Positions 42,278-52,406 are shown, numbered from the stretch's first letter. The stretch: DNA of 55,322 nt from Candidatus Amesbacteria bacterium (GCA_027371535.1 DAHXMV010000006.1:1-55322), one strand, 5' to 3'. Numbers and translations are program-made. The notes: generated by a model not told the origin, from the sequence alone.

Positions 42278-43915
42278 GGTGAGAAGAAGATTCCGCCCGT
42301 TCATAGAAAGCGGCAGGGGGATTTGCATGATGGAAAGGAGAGTGGGAGAAATATCGGCGGAAATTCCCTGGGGGATCTGCTGGCCGGTCTGGTAATCATT
42401 ACCGACGATGATAAACGGGACCGGATTGGCGTTGTGTTCGGTATCCACTTCATGAGTGGACATATTGATCATTTCCTCGGCATTTCCGTGGTCGGCCGTG
42501 ATGACCAACACCCCGCCGACTTCCAGGAGAACCGGATAGACCTGGCCAATACAGGTATCGACCACTTCCACGGCTTTAATTGCCGCCTGAAGATTACCGG
42601 TATGGGCAACCATATCCGGATTGGCATAATTGATGACGATAAAATCATATCTCCCTGACCGGATTTCGGAAATCAGACGGGGGGTGGTTTCGAAAGCCGA
42701 CATTTCAGGCTTTTTGTCATAGGTGGACACTTTGGGGGAAGGGATGATAATCCGGGTTTCATGGGGAAAAGGATCTTCCCTGAGACCATTAAAATAATAG
42801 GTGACAAACCTTTCTTTTTCCGATTCTGCCATACGAAGCTGCATCAAACCCTGATCGGAGATTACCTTACCGATGGGTGTTTCCACCCCCAGCGGAGGAA
42901 AGGCGATGTGAACCGGGAGATTTTTTTCATATTCGGTCATGGTAACGAAAAATAAATCGGGAATTTTAACGCCCCTGGTAAAGGGTTTCTGTTTACTTAT
43001 CTGATTGGCATCAATTTCGTGTTTTTTCGTAAATTCAATAGCGTAGGGATCGAAACCAATTATATTGGCCGTATTTTTAAAGTCGTCCAGGGTAAAAGCC
43101 TTGGTTAATTCTCGGGGGCGATCGATTCGAAAATTAACAAACACTACAGAATCTCCAGCTTTTACGACTGCGGTTGGCTGACTTGAATTGCCGGTAATGA
43201 CAGTCGGTTCCACGAATTCATCGGTATGCCCGGCGGCATATGACTGGGATATGGCAGTATCGATATTCGGAGCCGTCAGACCTGCCCCTTCAGTAAGGCA
43301 GCGATAGGCTTTTTGTATCCGGTCCCAGCGAAAATCCCTGTCCATGGCATAGTATCTGCCCATAACCGTTGCAATCAGACCGACGCCTTCGCGGGACATG
43401 ACAGTTTCCAGCTGATGAATGTAAGTCAAGGAAGATGTAGGCGGACTATCGCGGCCGTCGGTGAAGAGATGTAAAAAAACCTGAGTCAGTTGCTGTTCAT
43501 GACAAAAACGCAGCAGAGCATAAAAATGAGATAGATCAGAATGAACTCCGCCTCCGCCGATCAAACCAAGGATATGGAATTGAGAAGAGTGCTCTTTAAC
43601 ATGCTTGGCGGCCTGAACAAGGGAAAGATTTTGGAAAAAACTGCCGTCGGCAATGGACATGTTTATTCTGGGCAGATCCTGATAGACAATACTGCCAGCA
43701 CCAATATTCAGATGTCCGGTTTCGGTATTTCCCGGTTCACGCTTGGGCAAACCCACAGATTCACCATGGGCTATCAGCTGGGTATGAACATATTTTTGCC
43801 AGAGGTAAGACATTACCGGAGTTTTGGCCAGGGTAATGGCATTACCGGGACCCGGAGGAGCTATCCCCCATCCGTCTAAAATTGCCAATACTACCGGTTT
43901 TGGTCTGACTGACAT
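42263..43915 (-). CDS. gpmI: Cofactor-independent phosphoglycerate mutase, Thr nucleophile
   Basis: 550 residues. Alkaline-phosphatase-fold metalloenzyme with LAILDGWGI, TDGRDSPPTS, HSDLSHFYALL, NYANPDMVAHTG and ITADHGNAE. The motif that normally reads GNSEVGH, with the phosphorylated Ser, reads GNTETGH, so the nucleophile is Thr64. It interconverts 3- and 2-phosphoglycerate using two metal ions. Downstream member of the enolase/PEP synthase run. Confidence 0.95.
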   Translation of the reverse strand: MSVRPKPVVLAILDGWGIAPPGPGNAITLAKTPVMSYLWQKYVHTQLIAHGESVGLPKREPGNTETGHLNIGAGSIVYQDLPRINMSIADGSFFQNLSLVQAAKHVKEHSSQFHILGLIGGGGVHSDLSHFYALLRFCHEQQLTQVFLHLFTDGRDSPPTSSLTYIHQLETVMSREGVGLIATVMGRYYAMDRDFRWDRIQKAYRCLTEGAGLTAPNIDTAISQSYAAGHTDEFVEPTVITGNSSQPTAVVKAGDSVVFVNFRIDRPRELTKAFTLDDFKNTANIIGFDPYAIEFTKKHEIDANQISKQKPFTRGVKIPDLFFVTMTEYEKNLPVHIAFPPLGVETPIGKVISDQGLMQLRMAESEKERFVTYYFNGLREDPFPHETRIIIPSPKVSTYDKKPEMSAFETTPRLISEIRSGRYDFIVINYANPDMVAHTGNLQAAIKAVEVVDTCIGQVYPVLLEVGGVLVITADHGNAEEMINMSTHEVDTEHNANPVPFIIVGNDYQTGQQIPQGISADISPTLLSIMQIPLPLSMNGRNLLLTSHLG

Positions 43916-43924
43916 ACAGTTTGA

Positions 43925-45181
43925 TCAGACGATACCCAATTCGTTTTCGATAGCCAAAAATCGATTATATTTAACCACTCTTTCACCCCTGGCAGGAGCC
44001 CCGAACTTGGCATAATCAGATCCGACCCCGACGGCAAAATCAGCAATAAAAGTATCGACCGTTTCTCCCGAACGATGAGACACATTAATTTTCCAATTAG
44101 CTGCCCTGGCCTGCTTGACCACGGCTATAGTTTCGGAAACCGTGCCAATCTGATTGGGTTTTATAATTATCCCATTACAGCTTTTCTCATTGATGGCTTT
44201 GACCACACGGTCTTTATTGGTAACCAATAAATCGTCACCGACTATGGTGGTGTTGGCACCCAATTCCTGAGTGAGATTAGACCAATTTTTCCAATCATCT
44301 TCGGTTAAAGGGTCTTCCAGCAACCGGAGGTGATATTGGCTGTTTAAATCTCTGAGGTAGTCAATAAAATCCCCGGCGTCCATGGGACTTGAACGGTCTT
44401 TGATGGTGTATTTACCATCATTAAAAAAAGAATTGGCAGCGACGTCCAATCCCAGTTCCACGTCCACAGTCGGTTTTTTATGGCATTCTGTAATCGATTC
44501 AACCAGGATTTCCAGAGCATCGAGATTGGTAAACAAATTCGGGGCAAACCCACCCTCGTCACCGACGCTGTGAATGGCCCCGCGGCGGGACAGTAATTTT
44601 TTGATCGTCTGATAGATCTCCACTCCGGTTTCCAGCATGGAAGCAAATGTACCTTTCCGGGAAGGCATGACATGAAATTCCTGGAAATCCAAATTGCCGG
44701 CACCATGTTTTCCGCCATTGATCATATTAAACACCGGTATAGGTATGAACAGTTTATTTTTATTGTCTGACAGCATGGCAATATATTTATACAAAGGGAG
44801 TTTCGAAGATAAAGCTAAAGCTTTGGTAAAAGCCATGGAAACCCCAAGGATAGCGTTGGCACCCAGATTGGCTTTGTTGGGCGTACCGTCCAGCCTGATC
44901 AGGAACTGATCCAAATCCAAGGTACTGTTGAAACTCTGCCCGGCAATAGCTTTGTTTATGACATTGTTTACATTTCCGGCAGCTTTCAGCATCCCCTTGC
45001 CAAAATATCTGGTGTTGTCGCCGTCTCTCAACTCGACCGCTTCCGAGGTACCGGTGGAAGTTCCCGAAGGTACGGAAGACATACCAAAACTACCATCTTC
45101 AAGTATGGCAATAACTTCCAGAGTTGGATTGGAACGGGAATCCAATATCTCCCGACCAAATATCCGATTTATTTTCGGCAT
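43925..45181 (-). CDS. eno: Enolase
   Basis: 418 residues, normal length. GREILDSRSNPT near the N-terminus, metal and catalytic residues in the SVGDEGGFAP, LLEDPLTEDDW, VGDDL and IIKPNQIGTVSE stretches, and SHRSGET near the end. Converts 2-phosphoglycerate to PEP. Nine bp separate it from gpmI and from ppsA, so the three genes form one transcription unit. Confidence 0.98.
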   Translation of the reverse strand: MPKINRIFGREILDSRSNPTLEVIAILEDGSFGMSSVPSGTSTGTSEAVELRDGDNTRYFGKGMLKAAGNVNNVINKAIAGQSFNSTLDLDQFLIRLDGTPNKANLGANAILGVSMAFTKALALSSKLPLYKYIAMLSDNKNKLFIPIPVFNMINGGKHGAGNLDFQEFHVMPSRKGTFASMLETGVEIYQTIKKLLSRRGAIHSVGDEGGFAPNLFTNLDALEILVESITECHKKPTVDVELGLDVAANSFFNDGKYTIKDRSSPMDAGDFIDYLRDLNSQYHLRLLEDPLTEDDWKNWSNLTQELGANTTIVGDDLLVTNKDRVVKAINEKSCNGIIIKPNQIGTVSETIAVVKQARAANWKINVSHRSGETVDTFIADFAVGVGSDYAKFGAPARGERVVKYNRFLAIENELGIV

Positions 45182-45190
45182 GATTATTTT

Positions 45191-47473
45191 TTATTTTGTA
45201 AATAGTTTTTGTTCACACTGGTAAACAATTTCCCGGGTGCGGCCGATGGCGTCGGGATTGACTGAAATACTTGTTATCCCCCATTTAACCAACATTTCCA
45301 CTAGTTCGGGATACTCCGACGGTGCCTGACCGCAGATGCCGCAGGTGACTCCCTTTTTAGCGCAGGTTTTGACGACTTTTTCCAATGCCCAAAGAACCGC
45401 CGGATTACGTTCATCAAAATTGGGAGCAACCTCACTATTGTCCCGGTCGATACCCAATAAAAGCATAGTCAGATCGTTGCTGCCGATAGATACCCCGTCA
45501 ATACCAACGTCGATAAAGTCGTCTAAAAGGATAACGTTGGCGGGGATTTCACACATCATAAACAGCTTAAACTGGGAGGAACGGTACAAACCACTGGCAG
45601 CTACCAACTTTTTGACCTCAATCATTTCATTGACAGTTGAGACAAAAGGAATCATGAGATTCAAATTTTTGTATCCCATCTGATTTCTGACTTTTTTAAT
45701 AGCTTCCAGTTCCAGATCAAAGACCTCGGGAGTTTTTACATAACGATAGGCTCCCCGAAACCCAAGCATTGGATTGGATTCTTCGGGTTCGTATTTTTCT
45801 CCGCCCTTTAAGGCCCGGTATTCGTTAGTTTTGAAATCAGTAGCCCGGTAAATGATCGGCCGGGGATTAAAAGCCTTGCAAAAGACGGCCAGGTCGGAAG
45901 CAAGTTTATTGATGAATTCATGCTCCTTGTGTTCGGCAATCAGCTTTTTGGGGTGAGTGCCGATACCTGCAATCATAAACTCCGCACGAAGCAAACCAAC
46001 CCCGTCGACATGGCGTTTGGCAATCTCTGCAGCCAATTCTTTTTCTGCCAGATTGACATAGACTTTGGTAGCGGTCTTAAGATTTTTATCCGGTTCGGAT
46101 TTGGCAGGCGGATGGACCTGGGCCGGAGTCATGGGCACCCCGCCCTTGAAAACTTCACCCGTATTGCCGTTGACGGTAATTATCATGCCATCTTTTAAAA
46201 CTTTGGTAGCGGTAGTAGTACCGACAACGCAGGTTACCCCCAATTCGCGGGAGACGATGGCGGCATGAGAAGTGAGGCCGCCGCGATTGGTTACAATTCC
46301 CAGAGATTTTTTCATAGCCGGGACAAAATCCGGTGTAGTCATGTCAGTAACCATTACATCTCCGGATTTAACCTTGTCCAGATGCCTGATGTCATCCACC
46401 ACCCTGACCGGGCCGGTAACAATTCCGGGTGATGCGGGAGCACCGGTGAGAATTTTTTCCAAATTAATTTTAGGTTCTTTTTCGTCGTGTTTGGCAGCTT
46501 CCTGGGCGGTCAGAGTGGTGATAGGGCGAGCCTGGGTGATATAGAGTTTTCCGCCTTCAAAAGCCCATTCGATATCCTGGGGGAAAAAATAATGATGATG
46601 TATCCGTTTGCCGATTTGCGCCAATTCCAGGATTTCCTTATCCGGAAGTTTTTGTTTTTCCTGAAGTTTATGATCAACTTTAACCTGTTTGACGCCTTCT
46701 TTCTGGCGTATTTCCATGACTTCCTGGCGGGAAATATTTTTGACGGTTATTTCCAATCCGGATTTGTTAATTTCATAGTGATCCGGCGTTACCACCCCCT
46801 GGACGATGTAATCCCCCAACCCGAAACCGGCTTCGATCACAAGCTTATTTTTATCCTGGGTAATGGGATCAACGGTAAACATGACTCCGGAGACTTCCGA
46901 CTGGATCTGTTTCTGAACAGGAACGGCGATACCGACTTTGAAATGATCAAAATGCTGCTGTTCCCTGTAAAAAATACTTCTGGCTCCGAACAGCGACATC
47001 CAGCACTCTTTGACCTTTAAAAGAACATTGGCATCACCGCTGATATTCAAATACGATTCCTGTTGACCGGCAAAGGAAGCTTCGGGAAGATCTTCTGCAG
47101 TAGCAGAAGAACGGACAGCCACCGCCAGATGGCGGCCGGTAAGCTGATCTTCGCTTTCCAGCTCGTGATATGCCAAAAATATTTCCCGGCTGATTTCTTC
47201 AGGAATATCTGCCTGTTTTAAAAATTTTTCAATCTGGGCAGAAGCTTTGTTTAGCTGATCCGAATCCTGCAAATCATAACCGGACAGAATCCGGTGAATA
47301 TGGGGACGCAATTTATTGGCCTCAAGAAAATGAAAATAAGCCGATGATAAAACCACAAATCCGGGAGGTACGGGAATCTGGGCCTGAGTCAGTTCACCCA
47401 AATTGGCCCCCTTTCCTCCGGCAATGGGGATATCCTCTTTGGATAATTCTTTAAACCATTTGACGAATTTCAT
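45191..47473 (-). CDS. ppsA: Phosphoenolpyruvate synthase
   Basis: 760 residues. N-terminal ATP-grasp domain (GGKGANLGELT, AVRSSATAEDLPEASFAGQQESYLN), central swivelling domain with phospho-His in GGLTSHAAIVSRELGV near residue 403, and a C-terminal PEP/pyruvate TIM barrel with the catalytic Cys in CGICGQAPSEYPE. It makes PEP from pyruvate and ATP or runs in reverse to make ATP. Placed before enolase and phosphoglycerate mutase, it suggests gluconeogenic flux or PEP-to-ATP recovery. Confidence 0.96.
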   Translation of the reverse strand: MKFVKWFKELSKEDIPIAGGKGANLGELTQAQIPVPPGFVVLSSAYFHFLEANKLRPHIHRILSGYDLQDSDQLNKASAQIEKFLKQADIPEEISREIFLAYHELESEDQLTGRHLAVAVRSSATAEDLPEASFAGQQESYLNISGDANVLLKVKECWMSLFGARSIFYREQQHFDHFKVGIAVPVQKQIQSEVSGVMFTVDPITQDKNKLVIEAGFGLGDYIVQGVVTPDHYEINKSGLEITVKNISRQEVMEIRQKEGVKQVKVDHKLQEKQKLPDKEILELAQIGKRIHHHYFFPQDIEWAFEGGKLYITQARPITTLTAQEAAKHDEKEPKINLEKILTGAPASPGIVTGPVRVVDDIRHLDKVKSGDVMVTDMTTPDFVPAMKKSLGIVTNRGGLTSHAAIVSRELGVTCVVGTTTATKVLKDGMIITVNGNTGEVFKGGVPMTPAQVHPPAKSEPDKNLKTATKVYVNLAEKELAAEIAKRHVDGVGLLRAEFMIAGIGTHPKKLIAEHKEHEFINKLASDLAVFCKAFNPRPIIYRATDFKTNEYRALKGGEKYEPEESNPMLGFRGAYRYVKTPEVFDLELEAIKKVRNQMGYKNLNLMIPFVSTVNEMIEVKKLVAASGLYRSSQFKLFMMCEIPANVILLDDFIDVGIDGVSIGSNDLTMLLLGIDRDNSEVAPNFDERNPAVLWALEKVVKTCAKKGVTCGICGQAPSEYPELVEMLVKWGITSISVNPDAIGRTREIVYQCEQKLFTK

Positions 47474-47499
47474 ATAGGCAGTATTTAATATTAGTATAC

Positions 47500-48501
47500 C
47501 TACTTTAAACGGTCTTTAAAATAGTCAACCCAGGGTATCGGACCGGGGTCAACATTATTTAACTGAGACAGGGAATAGGATAAAAATCCTCCGGCCTGAA
47601 TCAGTTCAAAAACTTCAAAAACCGGTGAAGGGCCGGAAACCTGAAAATCGGAGAAGCCGATGTGCTGTTTGGTTAAAACGTCTTTGGTAACAGGATATCT
47701 TTTTTGCAATTCGGGATGGTAATGCCGGGATTCAAAGAAAACAAAATGCAAATTCTGCGGGTTGGCAGCAGGAAAGGCCAGACCTTCCATCAAATGATGG
47801 TTCAGTTCCGGAAGATCAAAAGCGACACAAAAGTTTTTGGCCGTTTCGTTAATCTGATTTTTCAGGCAGTGGACGGCCCCTTTTAAATGTTCGCTGGAAA
47901 CCAAGACCGGAATTTTCCCGGTTAATGCCTGTGCCAACCGGTTACCAGCCTCAGGTTGCTGGCGGCTTTTTAAATATTTGGGCAAGTCATTAAAATCCGG
48001 AGGAGAACTCATTAATTTACCCATGACCAAAAGCCTTATGATGGCGGTTAAACTATACCCCAAACCCATACGGGGCTGGCCGGAAGGATTATTTACCGGT
48101 TTAAAAATATAACCCGGTAAATTCAGATCTGTAGCTTTTTGGGCTAATTTACCGCCGCCGGTTAAAATGAAGATCCGGGCTTGCCTTTTGATAGCCTCTT
48201 CCAGAGAAAATAAGGTTTCCGCGGTATTGCCCGAATAACTGGAAATAATAACCAGGGAGTCGTGGTTAACAAAGTTGGGCAGATAATATTCGGTGGAAAC
48301 GGTGACCGGATAATTCAATGCCTGTCTTTCCAAATAATTTAATACCCGTCCGCCCAGAGCCGAACCACCCATTCCGGAGACGACGATGTTTTTAATATCT
48401 GAAAAAACAGGGAGGTTAAGGGAATTATCCATATCAGTAATCACCTGCGCACACTGGTCAGGAAAAGCTTTTGCGGATGGCAAGATGTTCAGAGTATCCA
48501 C
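47500..48501 (-). CDS. Bifunctional phosphoglucose/phosphomannose isomerase
   Basis: 333 residues from a GTG at 48501 with AGGA 8 nt upstream; the ATG at 48543 would overlap holA and adds 14 residues not expected in the family. SIS domain with SGMGGSALGG and ISSYSGNTAETL, then LPELNHHLMEGL carrying the catalytic Glu and His typical of the bifunctional archaeal/CPR enzymes. Interconverts glucose-6-P or mannose-6-P with fructose-6-P. Confidence 0.9.
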   Translation of the reverse strand: MDTLNILPSAKAFPDQCAQVITDMDNSLNLPVFSDIKNIVVSGMGGSALGGRVLNYLERQALNYPVTVSTEYYLPNFVNHDSLVIISSYSGNTAETLFSLEEAIKRQARIFILTGGGKLAQKATDLNLPGYIFKPVNNPSGQPRMGLGYSLTAIIRLLVMGKLMSSPPDFNDLPKYLKSRQQPEAGNRLAQALTGKIPVLVSSEHLKGAVHCLKNQINETAKNFCVAFDLPELNHHLMEGLAFPAANPQNLHFVFFESRHYHPELQKRYPVTKDVLTKQHIGFSDFQVSGPSPVFEVFELIQAGGFLSYSLSQLNNVDPGPIPWVDYFKDRLK

Positions 48502-48511
48502 AAGAAATATC

Positions 48512-49162
48512 CTAAAGCTTTGATACCCAAAGTTCAAGCGCAAAGCCCAAATTAAAAGGCGATGCCGAAGTTTTCTGACGGTAATCGATATCCAGAAGCC
48601 CCAGATATGAGGTTTTTAAAATATCCAGAGAAAAATCAGCTGACTGCCGTGCAAGTTTGGCAGATTGCCAGGACGGAAAATTACCCTTCCCCAGTTTAAA
48701 CAGCAAAAGTTTTCTGATCTGGCCGACCGTAAGGGCAAAAATCTGTTCCGGTGCGGTGTATTGCAGGGATTTTGCCAAAGATTCCCGGGAAAAACTATCT
48801 AAAAACTGGTAAACATATTTGGGTAAATCAAAAACCCTGGACACTGGTGAAGAAAATGATTTAATGTGTAAAGAGACATTTTTTGATTCCCATATATAAA
48901 TTTCACAATCCTGATGAGTTACCAGGTAATCAAGAATAAGTTTTTTTTCCCGACCGGGACGGGATGAAAAGAAATTTTCTATAAATACGGCAGGAGTTTC
49001 TTGAAAAAGAGACATGGTTTGAAGAGACAGGAGAAGGTCGGTTAAAGTCAGTTTACCGCCGTCCAGAGCAATAATCTGACGGCCCAGGGATATGGTCTTG
49101 GTTCTGGTTTCAATAAAGTAATTACGGGAGGCAATCTGATCGTCACCGTGAATAACGATCAT
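48512..49162 (-). CDS. DNA polymerase III delta-subunit-like protein, short
   Basis: 216 residues against ~340 for HolA. The order of elements (IHGDDQIASRNYF at the N-terminus, FFSSRPGREKKLILDYL, then a helical C-terminal domain ending LALELW-like) fits the short HolA proteins of CPR genomes, which help load the sliding clamp. Starts inside the stop of the metallopeptidase gene (4-bp overlap). Confidence 0.7.
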   Translation of the reverse strand: MIVIHGDDQIASRNYFIETRTKTISLGRQIIALDGGKLTLTDLLLSLQTMSLFQETPAVFIENFFSSRPGREKKLILDYLVTHQDCEIYIWESKNVSLHIKSFSSPVSRVFDLPKYVYQFLDSFSRESLAKSLQYTAPEQIFALTVGQIRKLLLFKLGKGNFPSWQSAKLARQSADFSLDILKTSYLGLLDIDYRQKTSASPFNLGFALELWVSKL

Positions 49163-49554
49163 ATTTCGTATGATTTCGTGGTAAGTAAATTAAAAAGCTG
49201 ATCAACCCGGTCATGATAATGGCGGAAAGTGCGGTAACGGCCGCTGCGATGAGGGGCCAGACTGCCGGAAAATGTTTTAGGAATATGCAACAATTCATGA
49301 ATCAGGGTTTTTTCCTGCTGGGGCAGTGACTGGCGGTCGAATTTTTCAGAGATGACTTCAATACAATAACCAGGAGGAATATTTAATGCCAGCTGCCAGA
49401 TTTTGGGCAAGGACCAGATACGGGCGATGGCCAGGGACGAGGAACCCAGGCTTTTAAAACAATATATATTATCCCGGCGAATATTTTTCATGTCCAATGC
49501 CGTGATCAAAAAACTGATACGACGTTTAATTTCAGGAGAAGAAACCCATTTCAT
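49159..49554 (-). CDS. Putative zinc metallopeptidase
   Basis: 131 residues with the zinc motif His86-Glu-Leu-Leu-His90 and a possible third ligand His102. The size and motif placement fit the small 'putative metallopeptidase' family with archaeal and phage members. No signal peptide, so probably cytoplasmic; substrate unknown. One base separates it from the GH-DUF192 gene. Confidence 0.8.
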   Translation of the reverse strand: MKWVSSPEIKRRISFLITALDMKNIRRDNIYCFKSLGSSSLAIARIWSLPKIWQLALNIPPGYCIEVISEKFDRQSLPQQEKTLIHELLHIPKTFSGSLAPHRSGRYRTFRHYHDRVDQLFNLLTTKSYEI

Positions 49555-49555
49555 A

Positions 49556-51025
49556 TCAGGGGGAGTTTAACACAACCGCATCACCGATTTTAACCCCGTG
49601 CCGGGATATATAACCGGCATTGACTTCCAAAACATTATCTACAGGATACACCGAAGATAAGGTTTCAGGTTTATCAGATATATCTTTCGGCGGAGGAATA
49701 TTTTCGGATAAATTAACTACCCGGTGGTTATTAATCCAGATGAAATCCAGGGGGAAATTCATATCTTTCATCCAGAAATACTGAACCGAAGATACGGGAA
49801 ATTCAAATAGCATGCCGGAATTTTGAGAAAGGGATTTACGATAAGAAAGACCCCGTTCACGGGCGGGTTCATTATCGGCAATTTCAACTGTGACACTGTT
49901 TTCCCCAACGGTTAAAATCGGAGAAGAGGGAAAGAAAAAATGACTGAGTTTGTTGATAAAGTTTTCATTCTGCGGCGGTGACTGCGAAGAGGCGGTAGCT
50001 GACTCGGCAGGTATGAAGTTTTGATTTAAGGGATTTAAAAGCGGCGAGCCGGAAATTTTAGCCAGATTAAAGATTTCCTGATATGAGTTTTTGGGCTTAT
50101 GATTTATATCCGTTAATGAAAATGGCATAAAATTTCCCGCACCGGCAAACAAAACAAACGGTGTGATCGCCACAATATTCTTATCAAGCCAAACCTGATT
50201 AAAGGCAATTTTATAAAAATCGTTTTGACCGATATATCCTGTTTCAGTAATAAAGACGGGTTTAGGGCTATAACCCAAAGAAGTTAATAGGTTAACTTCA
50301 TAGCGGTAACTGGAAATTCCGAAGCGACCGGGGGATAGGGGGGAAGACAAAAAACCGGGATTGGGATAAGCATGAACTGCCAGTCCATCAATGGCACTGT
50401 ACCAACCGGGTACCAGACGGCTCATTTGGCGATAAAACAATAATGCATCCATGGAGGTGGGACTATTCGGAGAGGACATATCCAGCCCGGCACTTAATAT
50501 AAAAAAATCATCCGAACGGGATTTAAATATATCCCTGGCCTGTATCAATATTGAGGCATAATCTCCCGGAGAGACCGATCCTCCCCATTCCGTGGCATGA
50601 TTGGGTTCGTTAAATATGACCAGATAGCGGTTTTTGGTCGGCCAGGGCATATCGTTTAGGAAATTTGCAAAATCCACCAGGTCATAGCTGTCCGGTTCCA
50701 CCCAGGTATCACCGTTGATATAAGTGGCTAATCTGATTATCGGAATGAGATGTTTTTGGCCGGCAGTGATAAAAAAACGCTGCCACTTTGGGCGGTCCAA
50801 ATCATCACTTCTTAAGGGAATGGTAACATAACCCCAATTTCCGCCGTGACTGTTTACCAAATCCGATGCATTAAATATTTCATCGGGTTGAAATATGTGT
50901 ACCCCGACACGGTTATTGGGAACGTTTAAAGGATCAACAATGGCTTTAACGGGTGAAATTACAAATGACAAATTACATATTGCAAATAAAAACCAATATA
51001 AAAACAACAATTTAACAAGCCGCAT
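49556..51025 (-). CDS. Glycoside-hydrolase-like barrel fused to DUF192
   Basis: 489 residues: signal peptide (1-28), a TIM-barrel domain (about 35-320) with candidate acid/base Glu140 in FNEPNH and nucleophile Glu261 in ITETGY, as in clan GH-A (GH39/GH5-like), then a Ser/Pro linker and a complete DUF192 domain (about 365-485) with ERGLSYRKSL, MLFEFP and FWMKDMNFPLDFIWI. Both domains are extracytoplasmic. The fusion is unusual; the substrate is unknown. Confidence 0.82.
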   Translation of the reverse strand: MRLVKLLFLYWFLFAICNLSFVISPVKAIVDPLNVPNNRVGVHIFQPDEIFNASDLVNSHGGNWGYVTIPLRSDDLDRPKWQRFFITAGQKHLIPIIRLATYINGDTWVEPDSYDLVDFANFLNDMPWPTKNRYLVIFNEPNHATEWGGSVSPGDYASILIQARDIFKSRSDDFFILSAGLDMSSPNSPTSMDALLFYRQMSRLVPGWYSAIDGLAVHAYPNPGFLSSPLSPGRFGISSYRYEVNLLTSLGYSPKPVFITETGYIGQNDFYKIAFNQVWLDKNIVAITPFVLFAGAGNFMPFSLTDINHKPKNSYQEIFNLAKISGSPLLNPLNQNFIPAESATASSQSPPQNENFINKLSHFFFPSSPILTVGENSVTVEIADNEPARERGLSYRKSLSQNSGMLFEFPVSSVQYFWMKDMNFPLDFIWINNHRVVNLSENIPPPKDISDKPETLSSVYPVDNVLEVNAGYISRHGVKIGDAVVLNSP

Positions 51026-51049
51026 AAGAAGATTATAAATTTTTTGAAA

Positions 51050-51583
51050 TTACTTTTTGACGGAAGAGCGACGGACATGGCAGATCGCCAAAGCCAGAGC
51101 GTCAGCCGCATCGTCAAAATGAGTTTTGTTTTGCTTTTTATTGCGGGTTTTGCCATCGCGCAATTCATTTAACTTATTGCCCCTGATCCCCAACATTTTT
51201 TTGACAGACATTTTCATCAGGGTTTTATCGGCTTTTCCGGAACCACCCACATACAGTTTTACCTGCATCGGAGTGTAATCTATCACCGGGACATGATGGC
51301 GGTGGATGGCCAGTTTTATCACTCCGATAGCCTGACCGACGGAAATCGCCGTCAGGGCATTGGTAGCGAAAAAGAGCCTTTCTATAGCTACGACTTCCGG
51401 CGAATAGCGTTCCAGTATTTCAGAAACGCCATCATAGATCAGTTCCAAGCGCTGTCCGTGAGAAAGATCTTTGGAAGTACTTACCAAACCAAAATCGATT
51501 AAGGTATAGCGGTCATTTCCCAGGGAATCAATAACTCCGTAACCGGTTGTAGCCGTCCCCGGATCAATGCCTAAAATTTTCAT
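51050..51583 (-). CDS. ruvC: Holliday junction endonuclease RuvC
   Basis: 177 residues. RNase-H-like fold with acidic residues Asp7 (GIDPGTATTGYG), Glu near 68 (VVAIERLFF) and the Asp pair in HFDDAADALALA. Resolves Holliday junctions; ruvA and ruvB are not in the window. TATAAA 8 nt before the ATG overlaps the divergent promoter of the next gene. Confidence 0.96.
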   Translation of the reverse strand: MKILGIDPGTATTGYGVIDSLGNDRYTLIDFGLVSTSKDLSHGQRLELIYDGVSEILERYSPEVVAIERLFFATNALTAISVGQAIGVIKLAIHRHHVPVIDYTPMQVKLYVGGSGKADKTLMKMSVKKMLGIRGNKLNELRDGKTRNKKQNKTHFDDAADALALAICHVRRSSVKK

Positions 51584-51611
51584 ATGACAGGTTTATAATC
51601 CTTAGCAGGAA

Positions 51612-52370
51612 ATGAAATATATTATTTTAACAATCTCTATCATTGTAGCAGGTATTTTTGTTTACCAGAATTTAAAAGTAGTTACCCCGAAGGTTATATC
51701 GGATAAAATTGCAGAGACACCAACCGCAGTACCTGTTAAGACAATCACGTTTAACGAAGTGACCCGGGGATACAGCCTTGTAAATAATATAAACCCTTCC
51801 AAACTGAGGCTGGTCCCAAATTTCGGTTCCCGGATCCCCAGCCGGAAACTAATGGCGGATAATAACTGTACTTATGGCATAAACGGAGGATTTTATGATG
51901 ATAAAAACCGGCCAATCGGTTTATTTAGATATTCCGGAAAAGATATCAGCCCGCTTAAAAAAAGCCAGATTTTCAACGGAATAATCAGCCTTGTTAACGG
52001 AAAACTGAATATTGGGGATAAAGCCCTGACTGATGCACAAACATGGCTGCAAACCGGCCCGATCCTGATAAGCGAACAGAAAACGGAAGGATTGGAAATC
52101 GCAAATGATAAATCAGCCAGAAGAATGGTTTTTGCCAAAAATATATCAGGAAATGCCATGTTTATATCTATTTTTGATCCGGAAACAGAAAAAAGCGGTC
52201 CATTTTTATCCGAAATGCCAGGAATTCTGCAGAAAATATCCCTGAAGGAGAACCTGGGGATTTCGAATGCCGTCAATCTGGACGGGGGCCGGGCCTCGGC
52301 TTTTTACGGTGAAGATAAAATATTGCCGGAAACAGATACGGTCGGCAGCTGGTGGTGTGTGACAAAATAA
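51612..52370 (+). CDS. NAGPA/DUF2233-like phosphodiester glycosidase
   Basis: 252 residues: N-terminal anchor (about 3-20), then the NAGPA fold with TYGINGGFYDD near 93-103, GPILISE, and NAVNLDGGRASAFY near 220-235. Family members cleave N-acetylglucosamine phosphodiesters; here it probably modifies surface glycans outside the membrane. TATAAT lies 12 nt upstream and an AGGA gives a ribosome site. Confidence 0.85.
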   Translation: MKYIILTISIIVAGIFVYQNLKVVTPKVISDKIAETPTAVPVKTITFNEVTRGYSLVNNINPSKLRLVPNFGSRIPSRKLMADNNCTYGINGGFYDDKNRPIGLFRYSGKDISPLKKSQIFNGIISLVNGKLNIGDKALTDAQTWLQTGPILISEQKTEGLEIANDKSARRMVFAKNISGNAMFISIFDPETEKSGPFLSEMPGILQKISLKENLGISNAVNLDGGRASAFYGEDKILPETDTVGSWWCVTK

Positions 52371-52406
52371 TTTAAAATTTAATGTTTTATATGTACAATT
52401 AACGGA

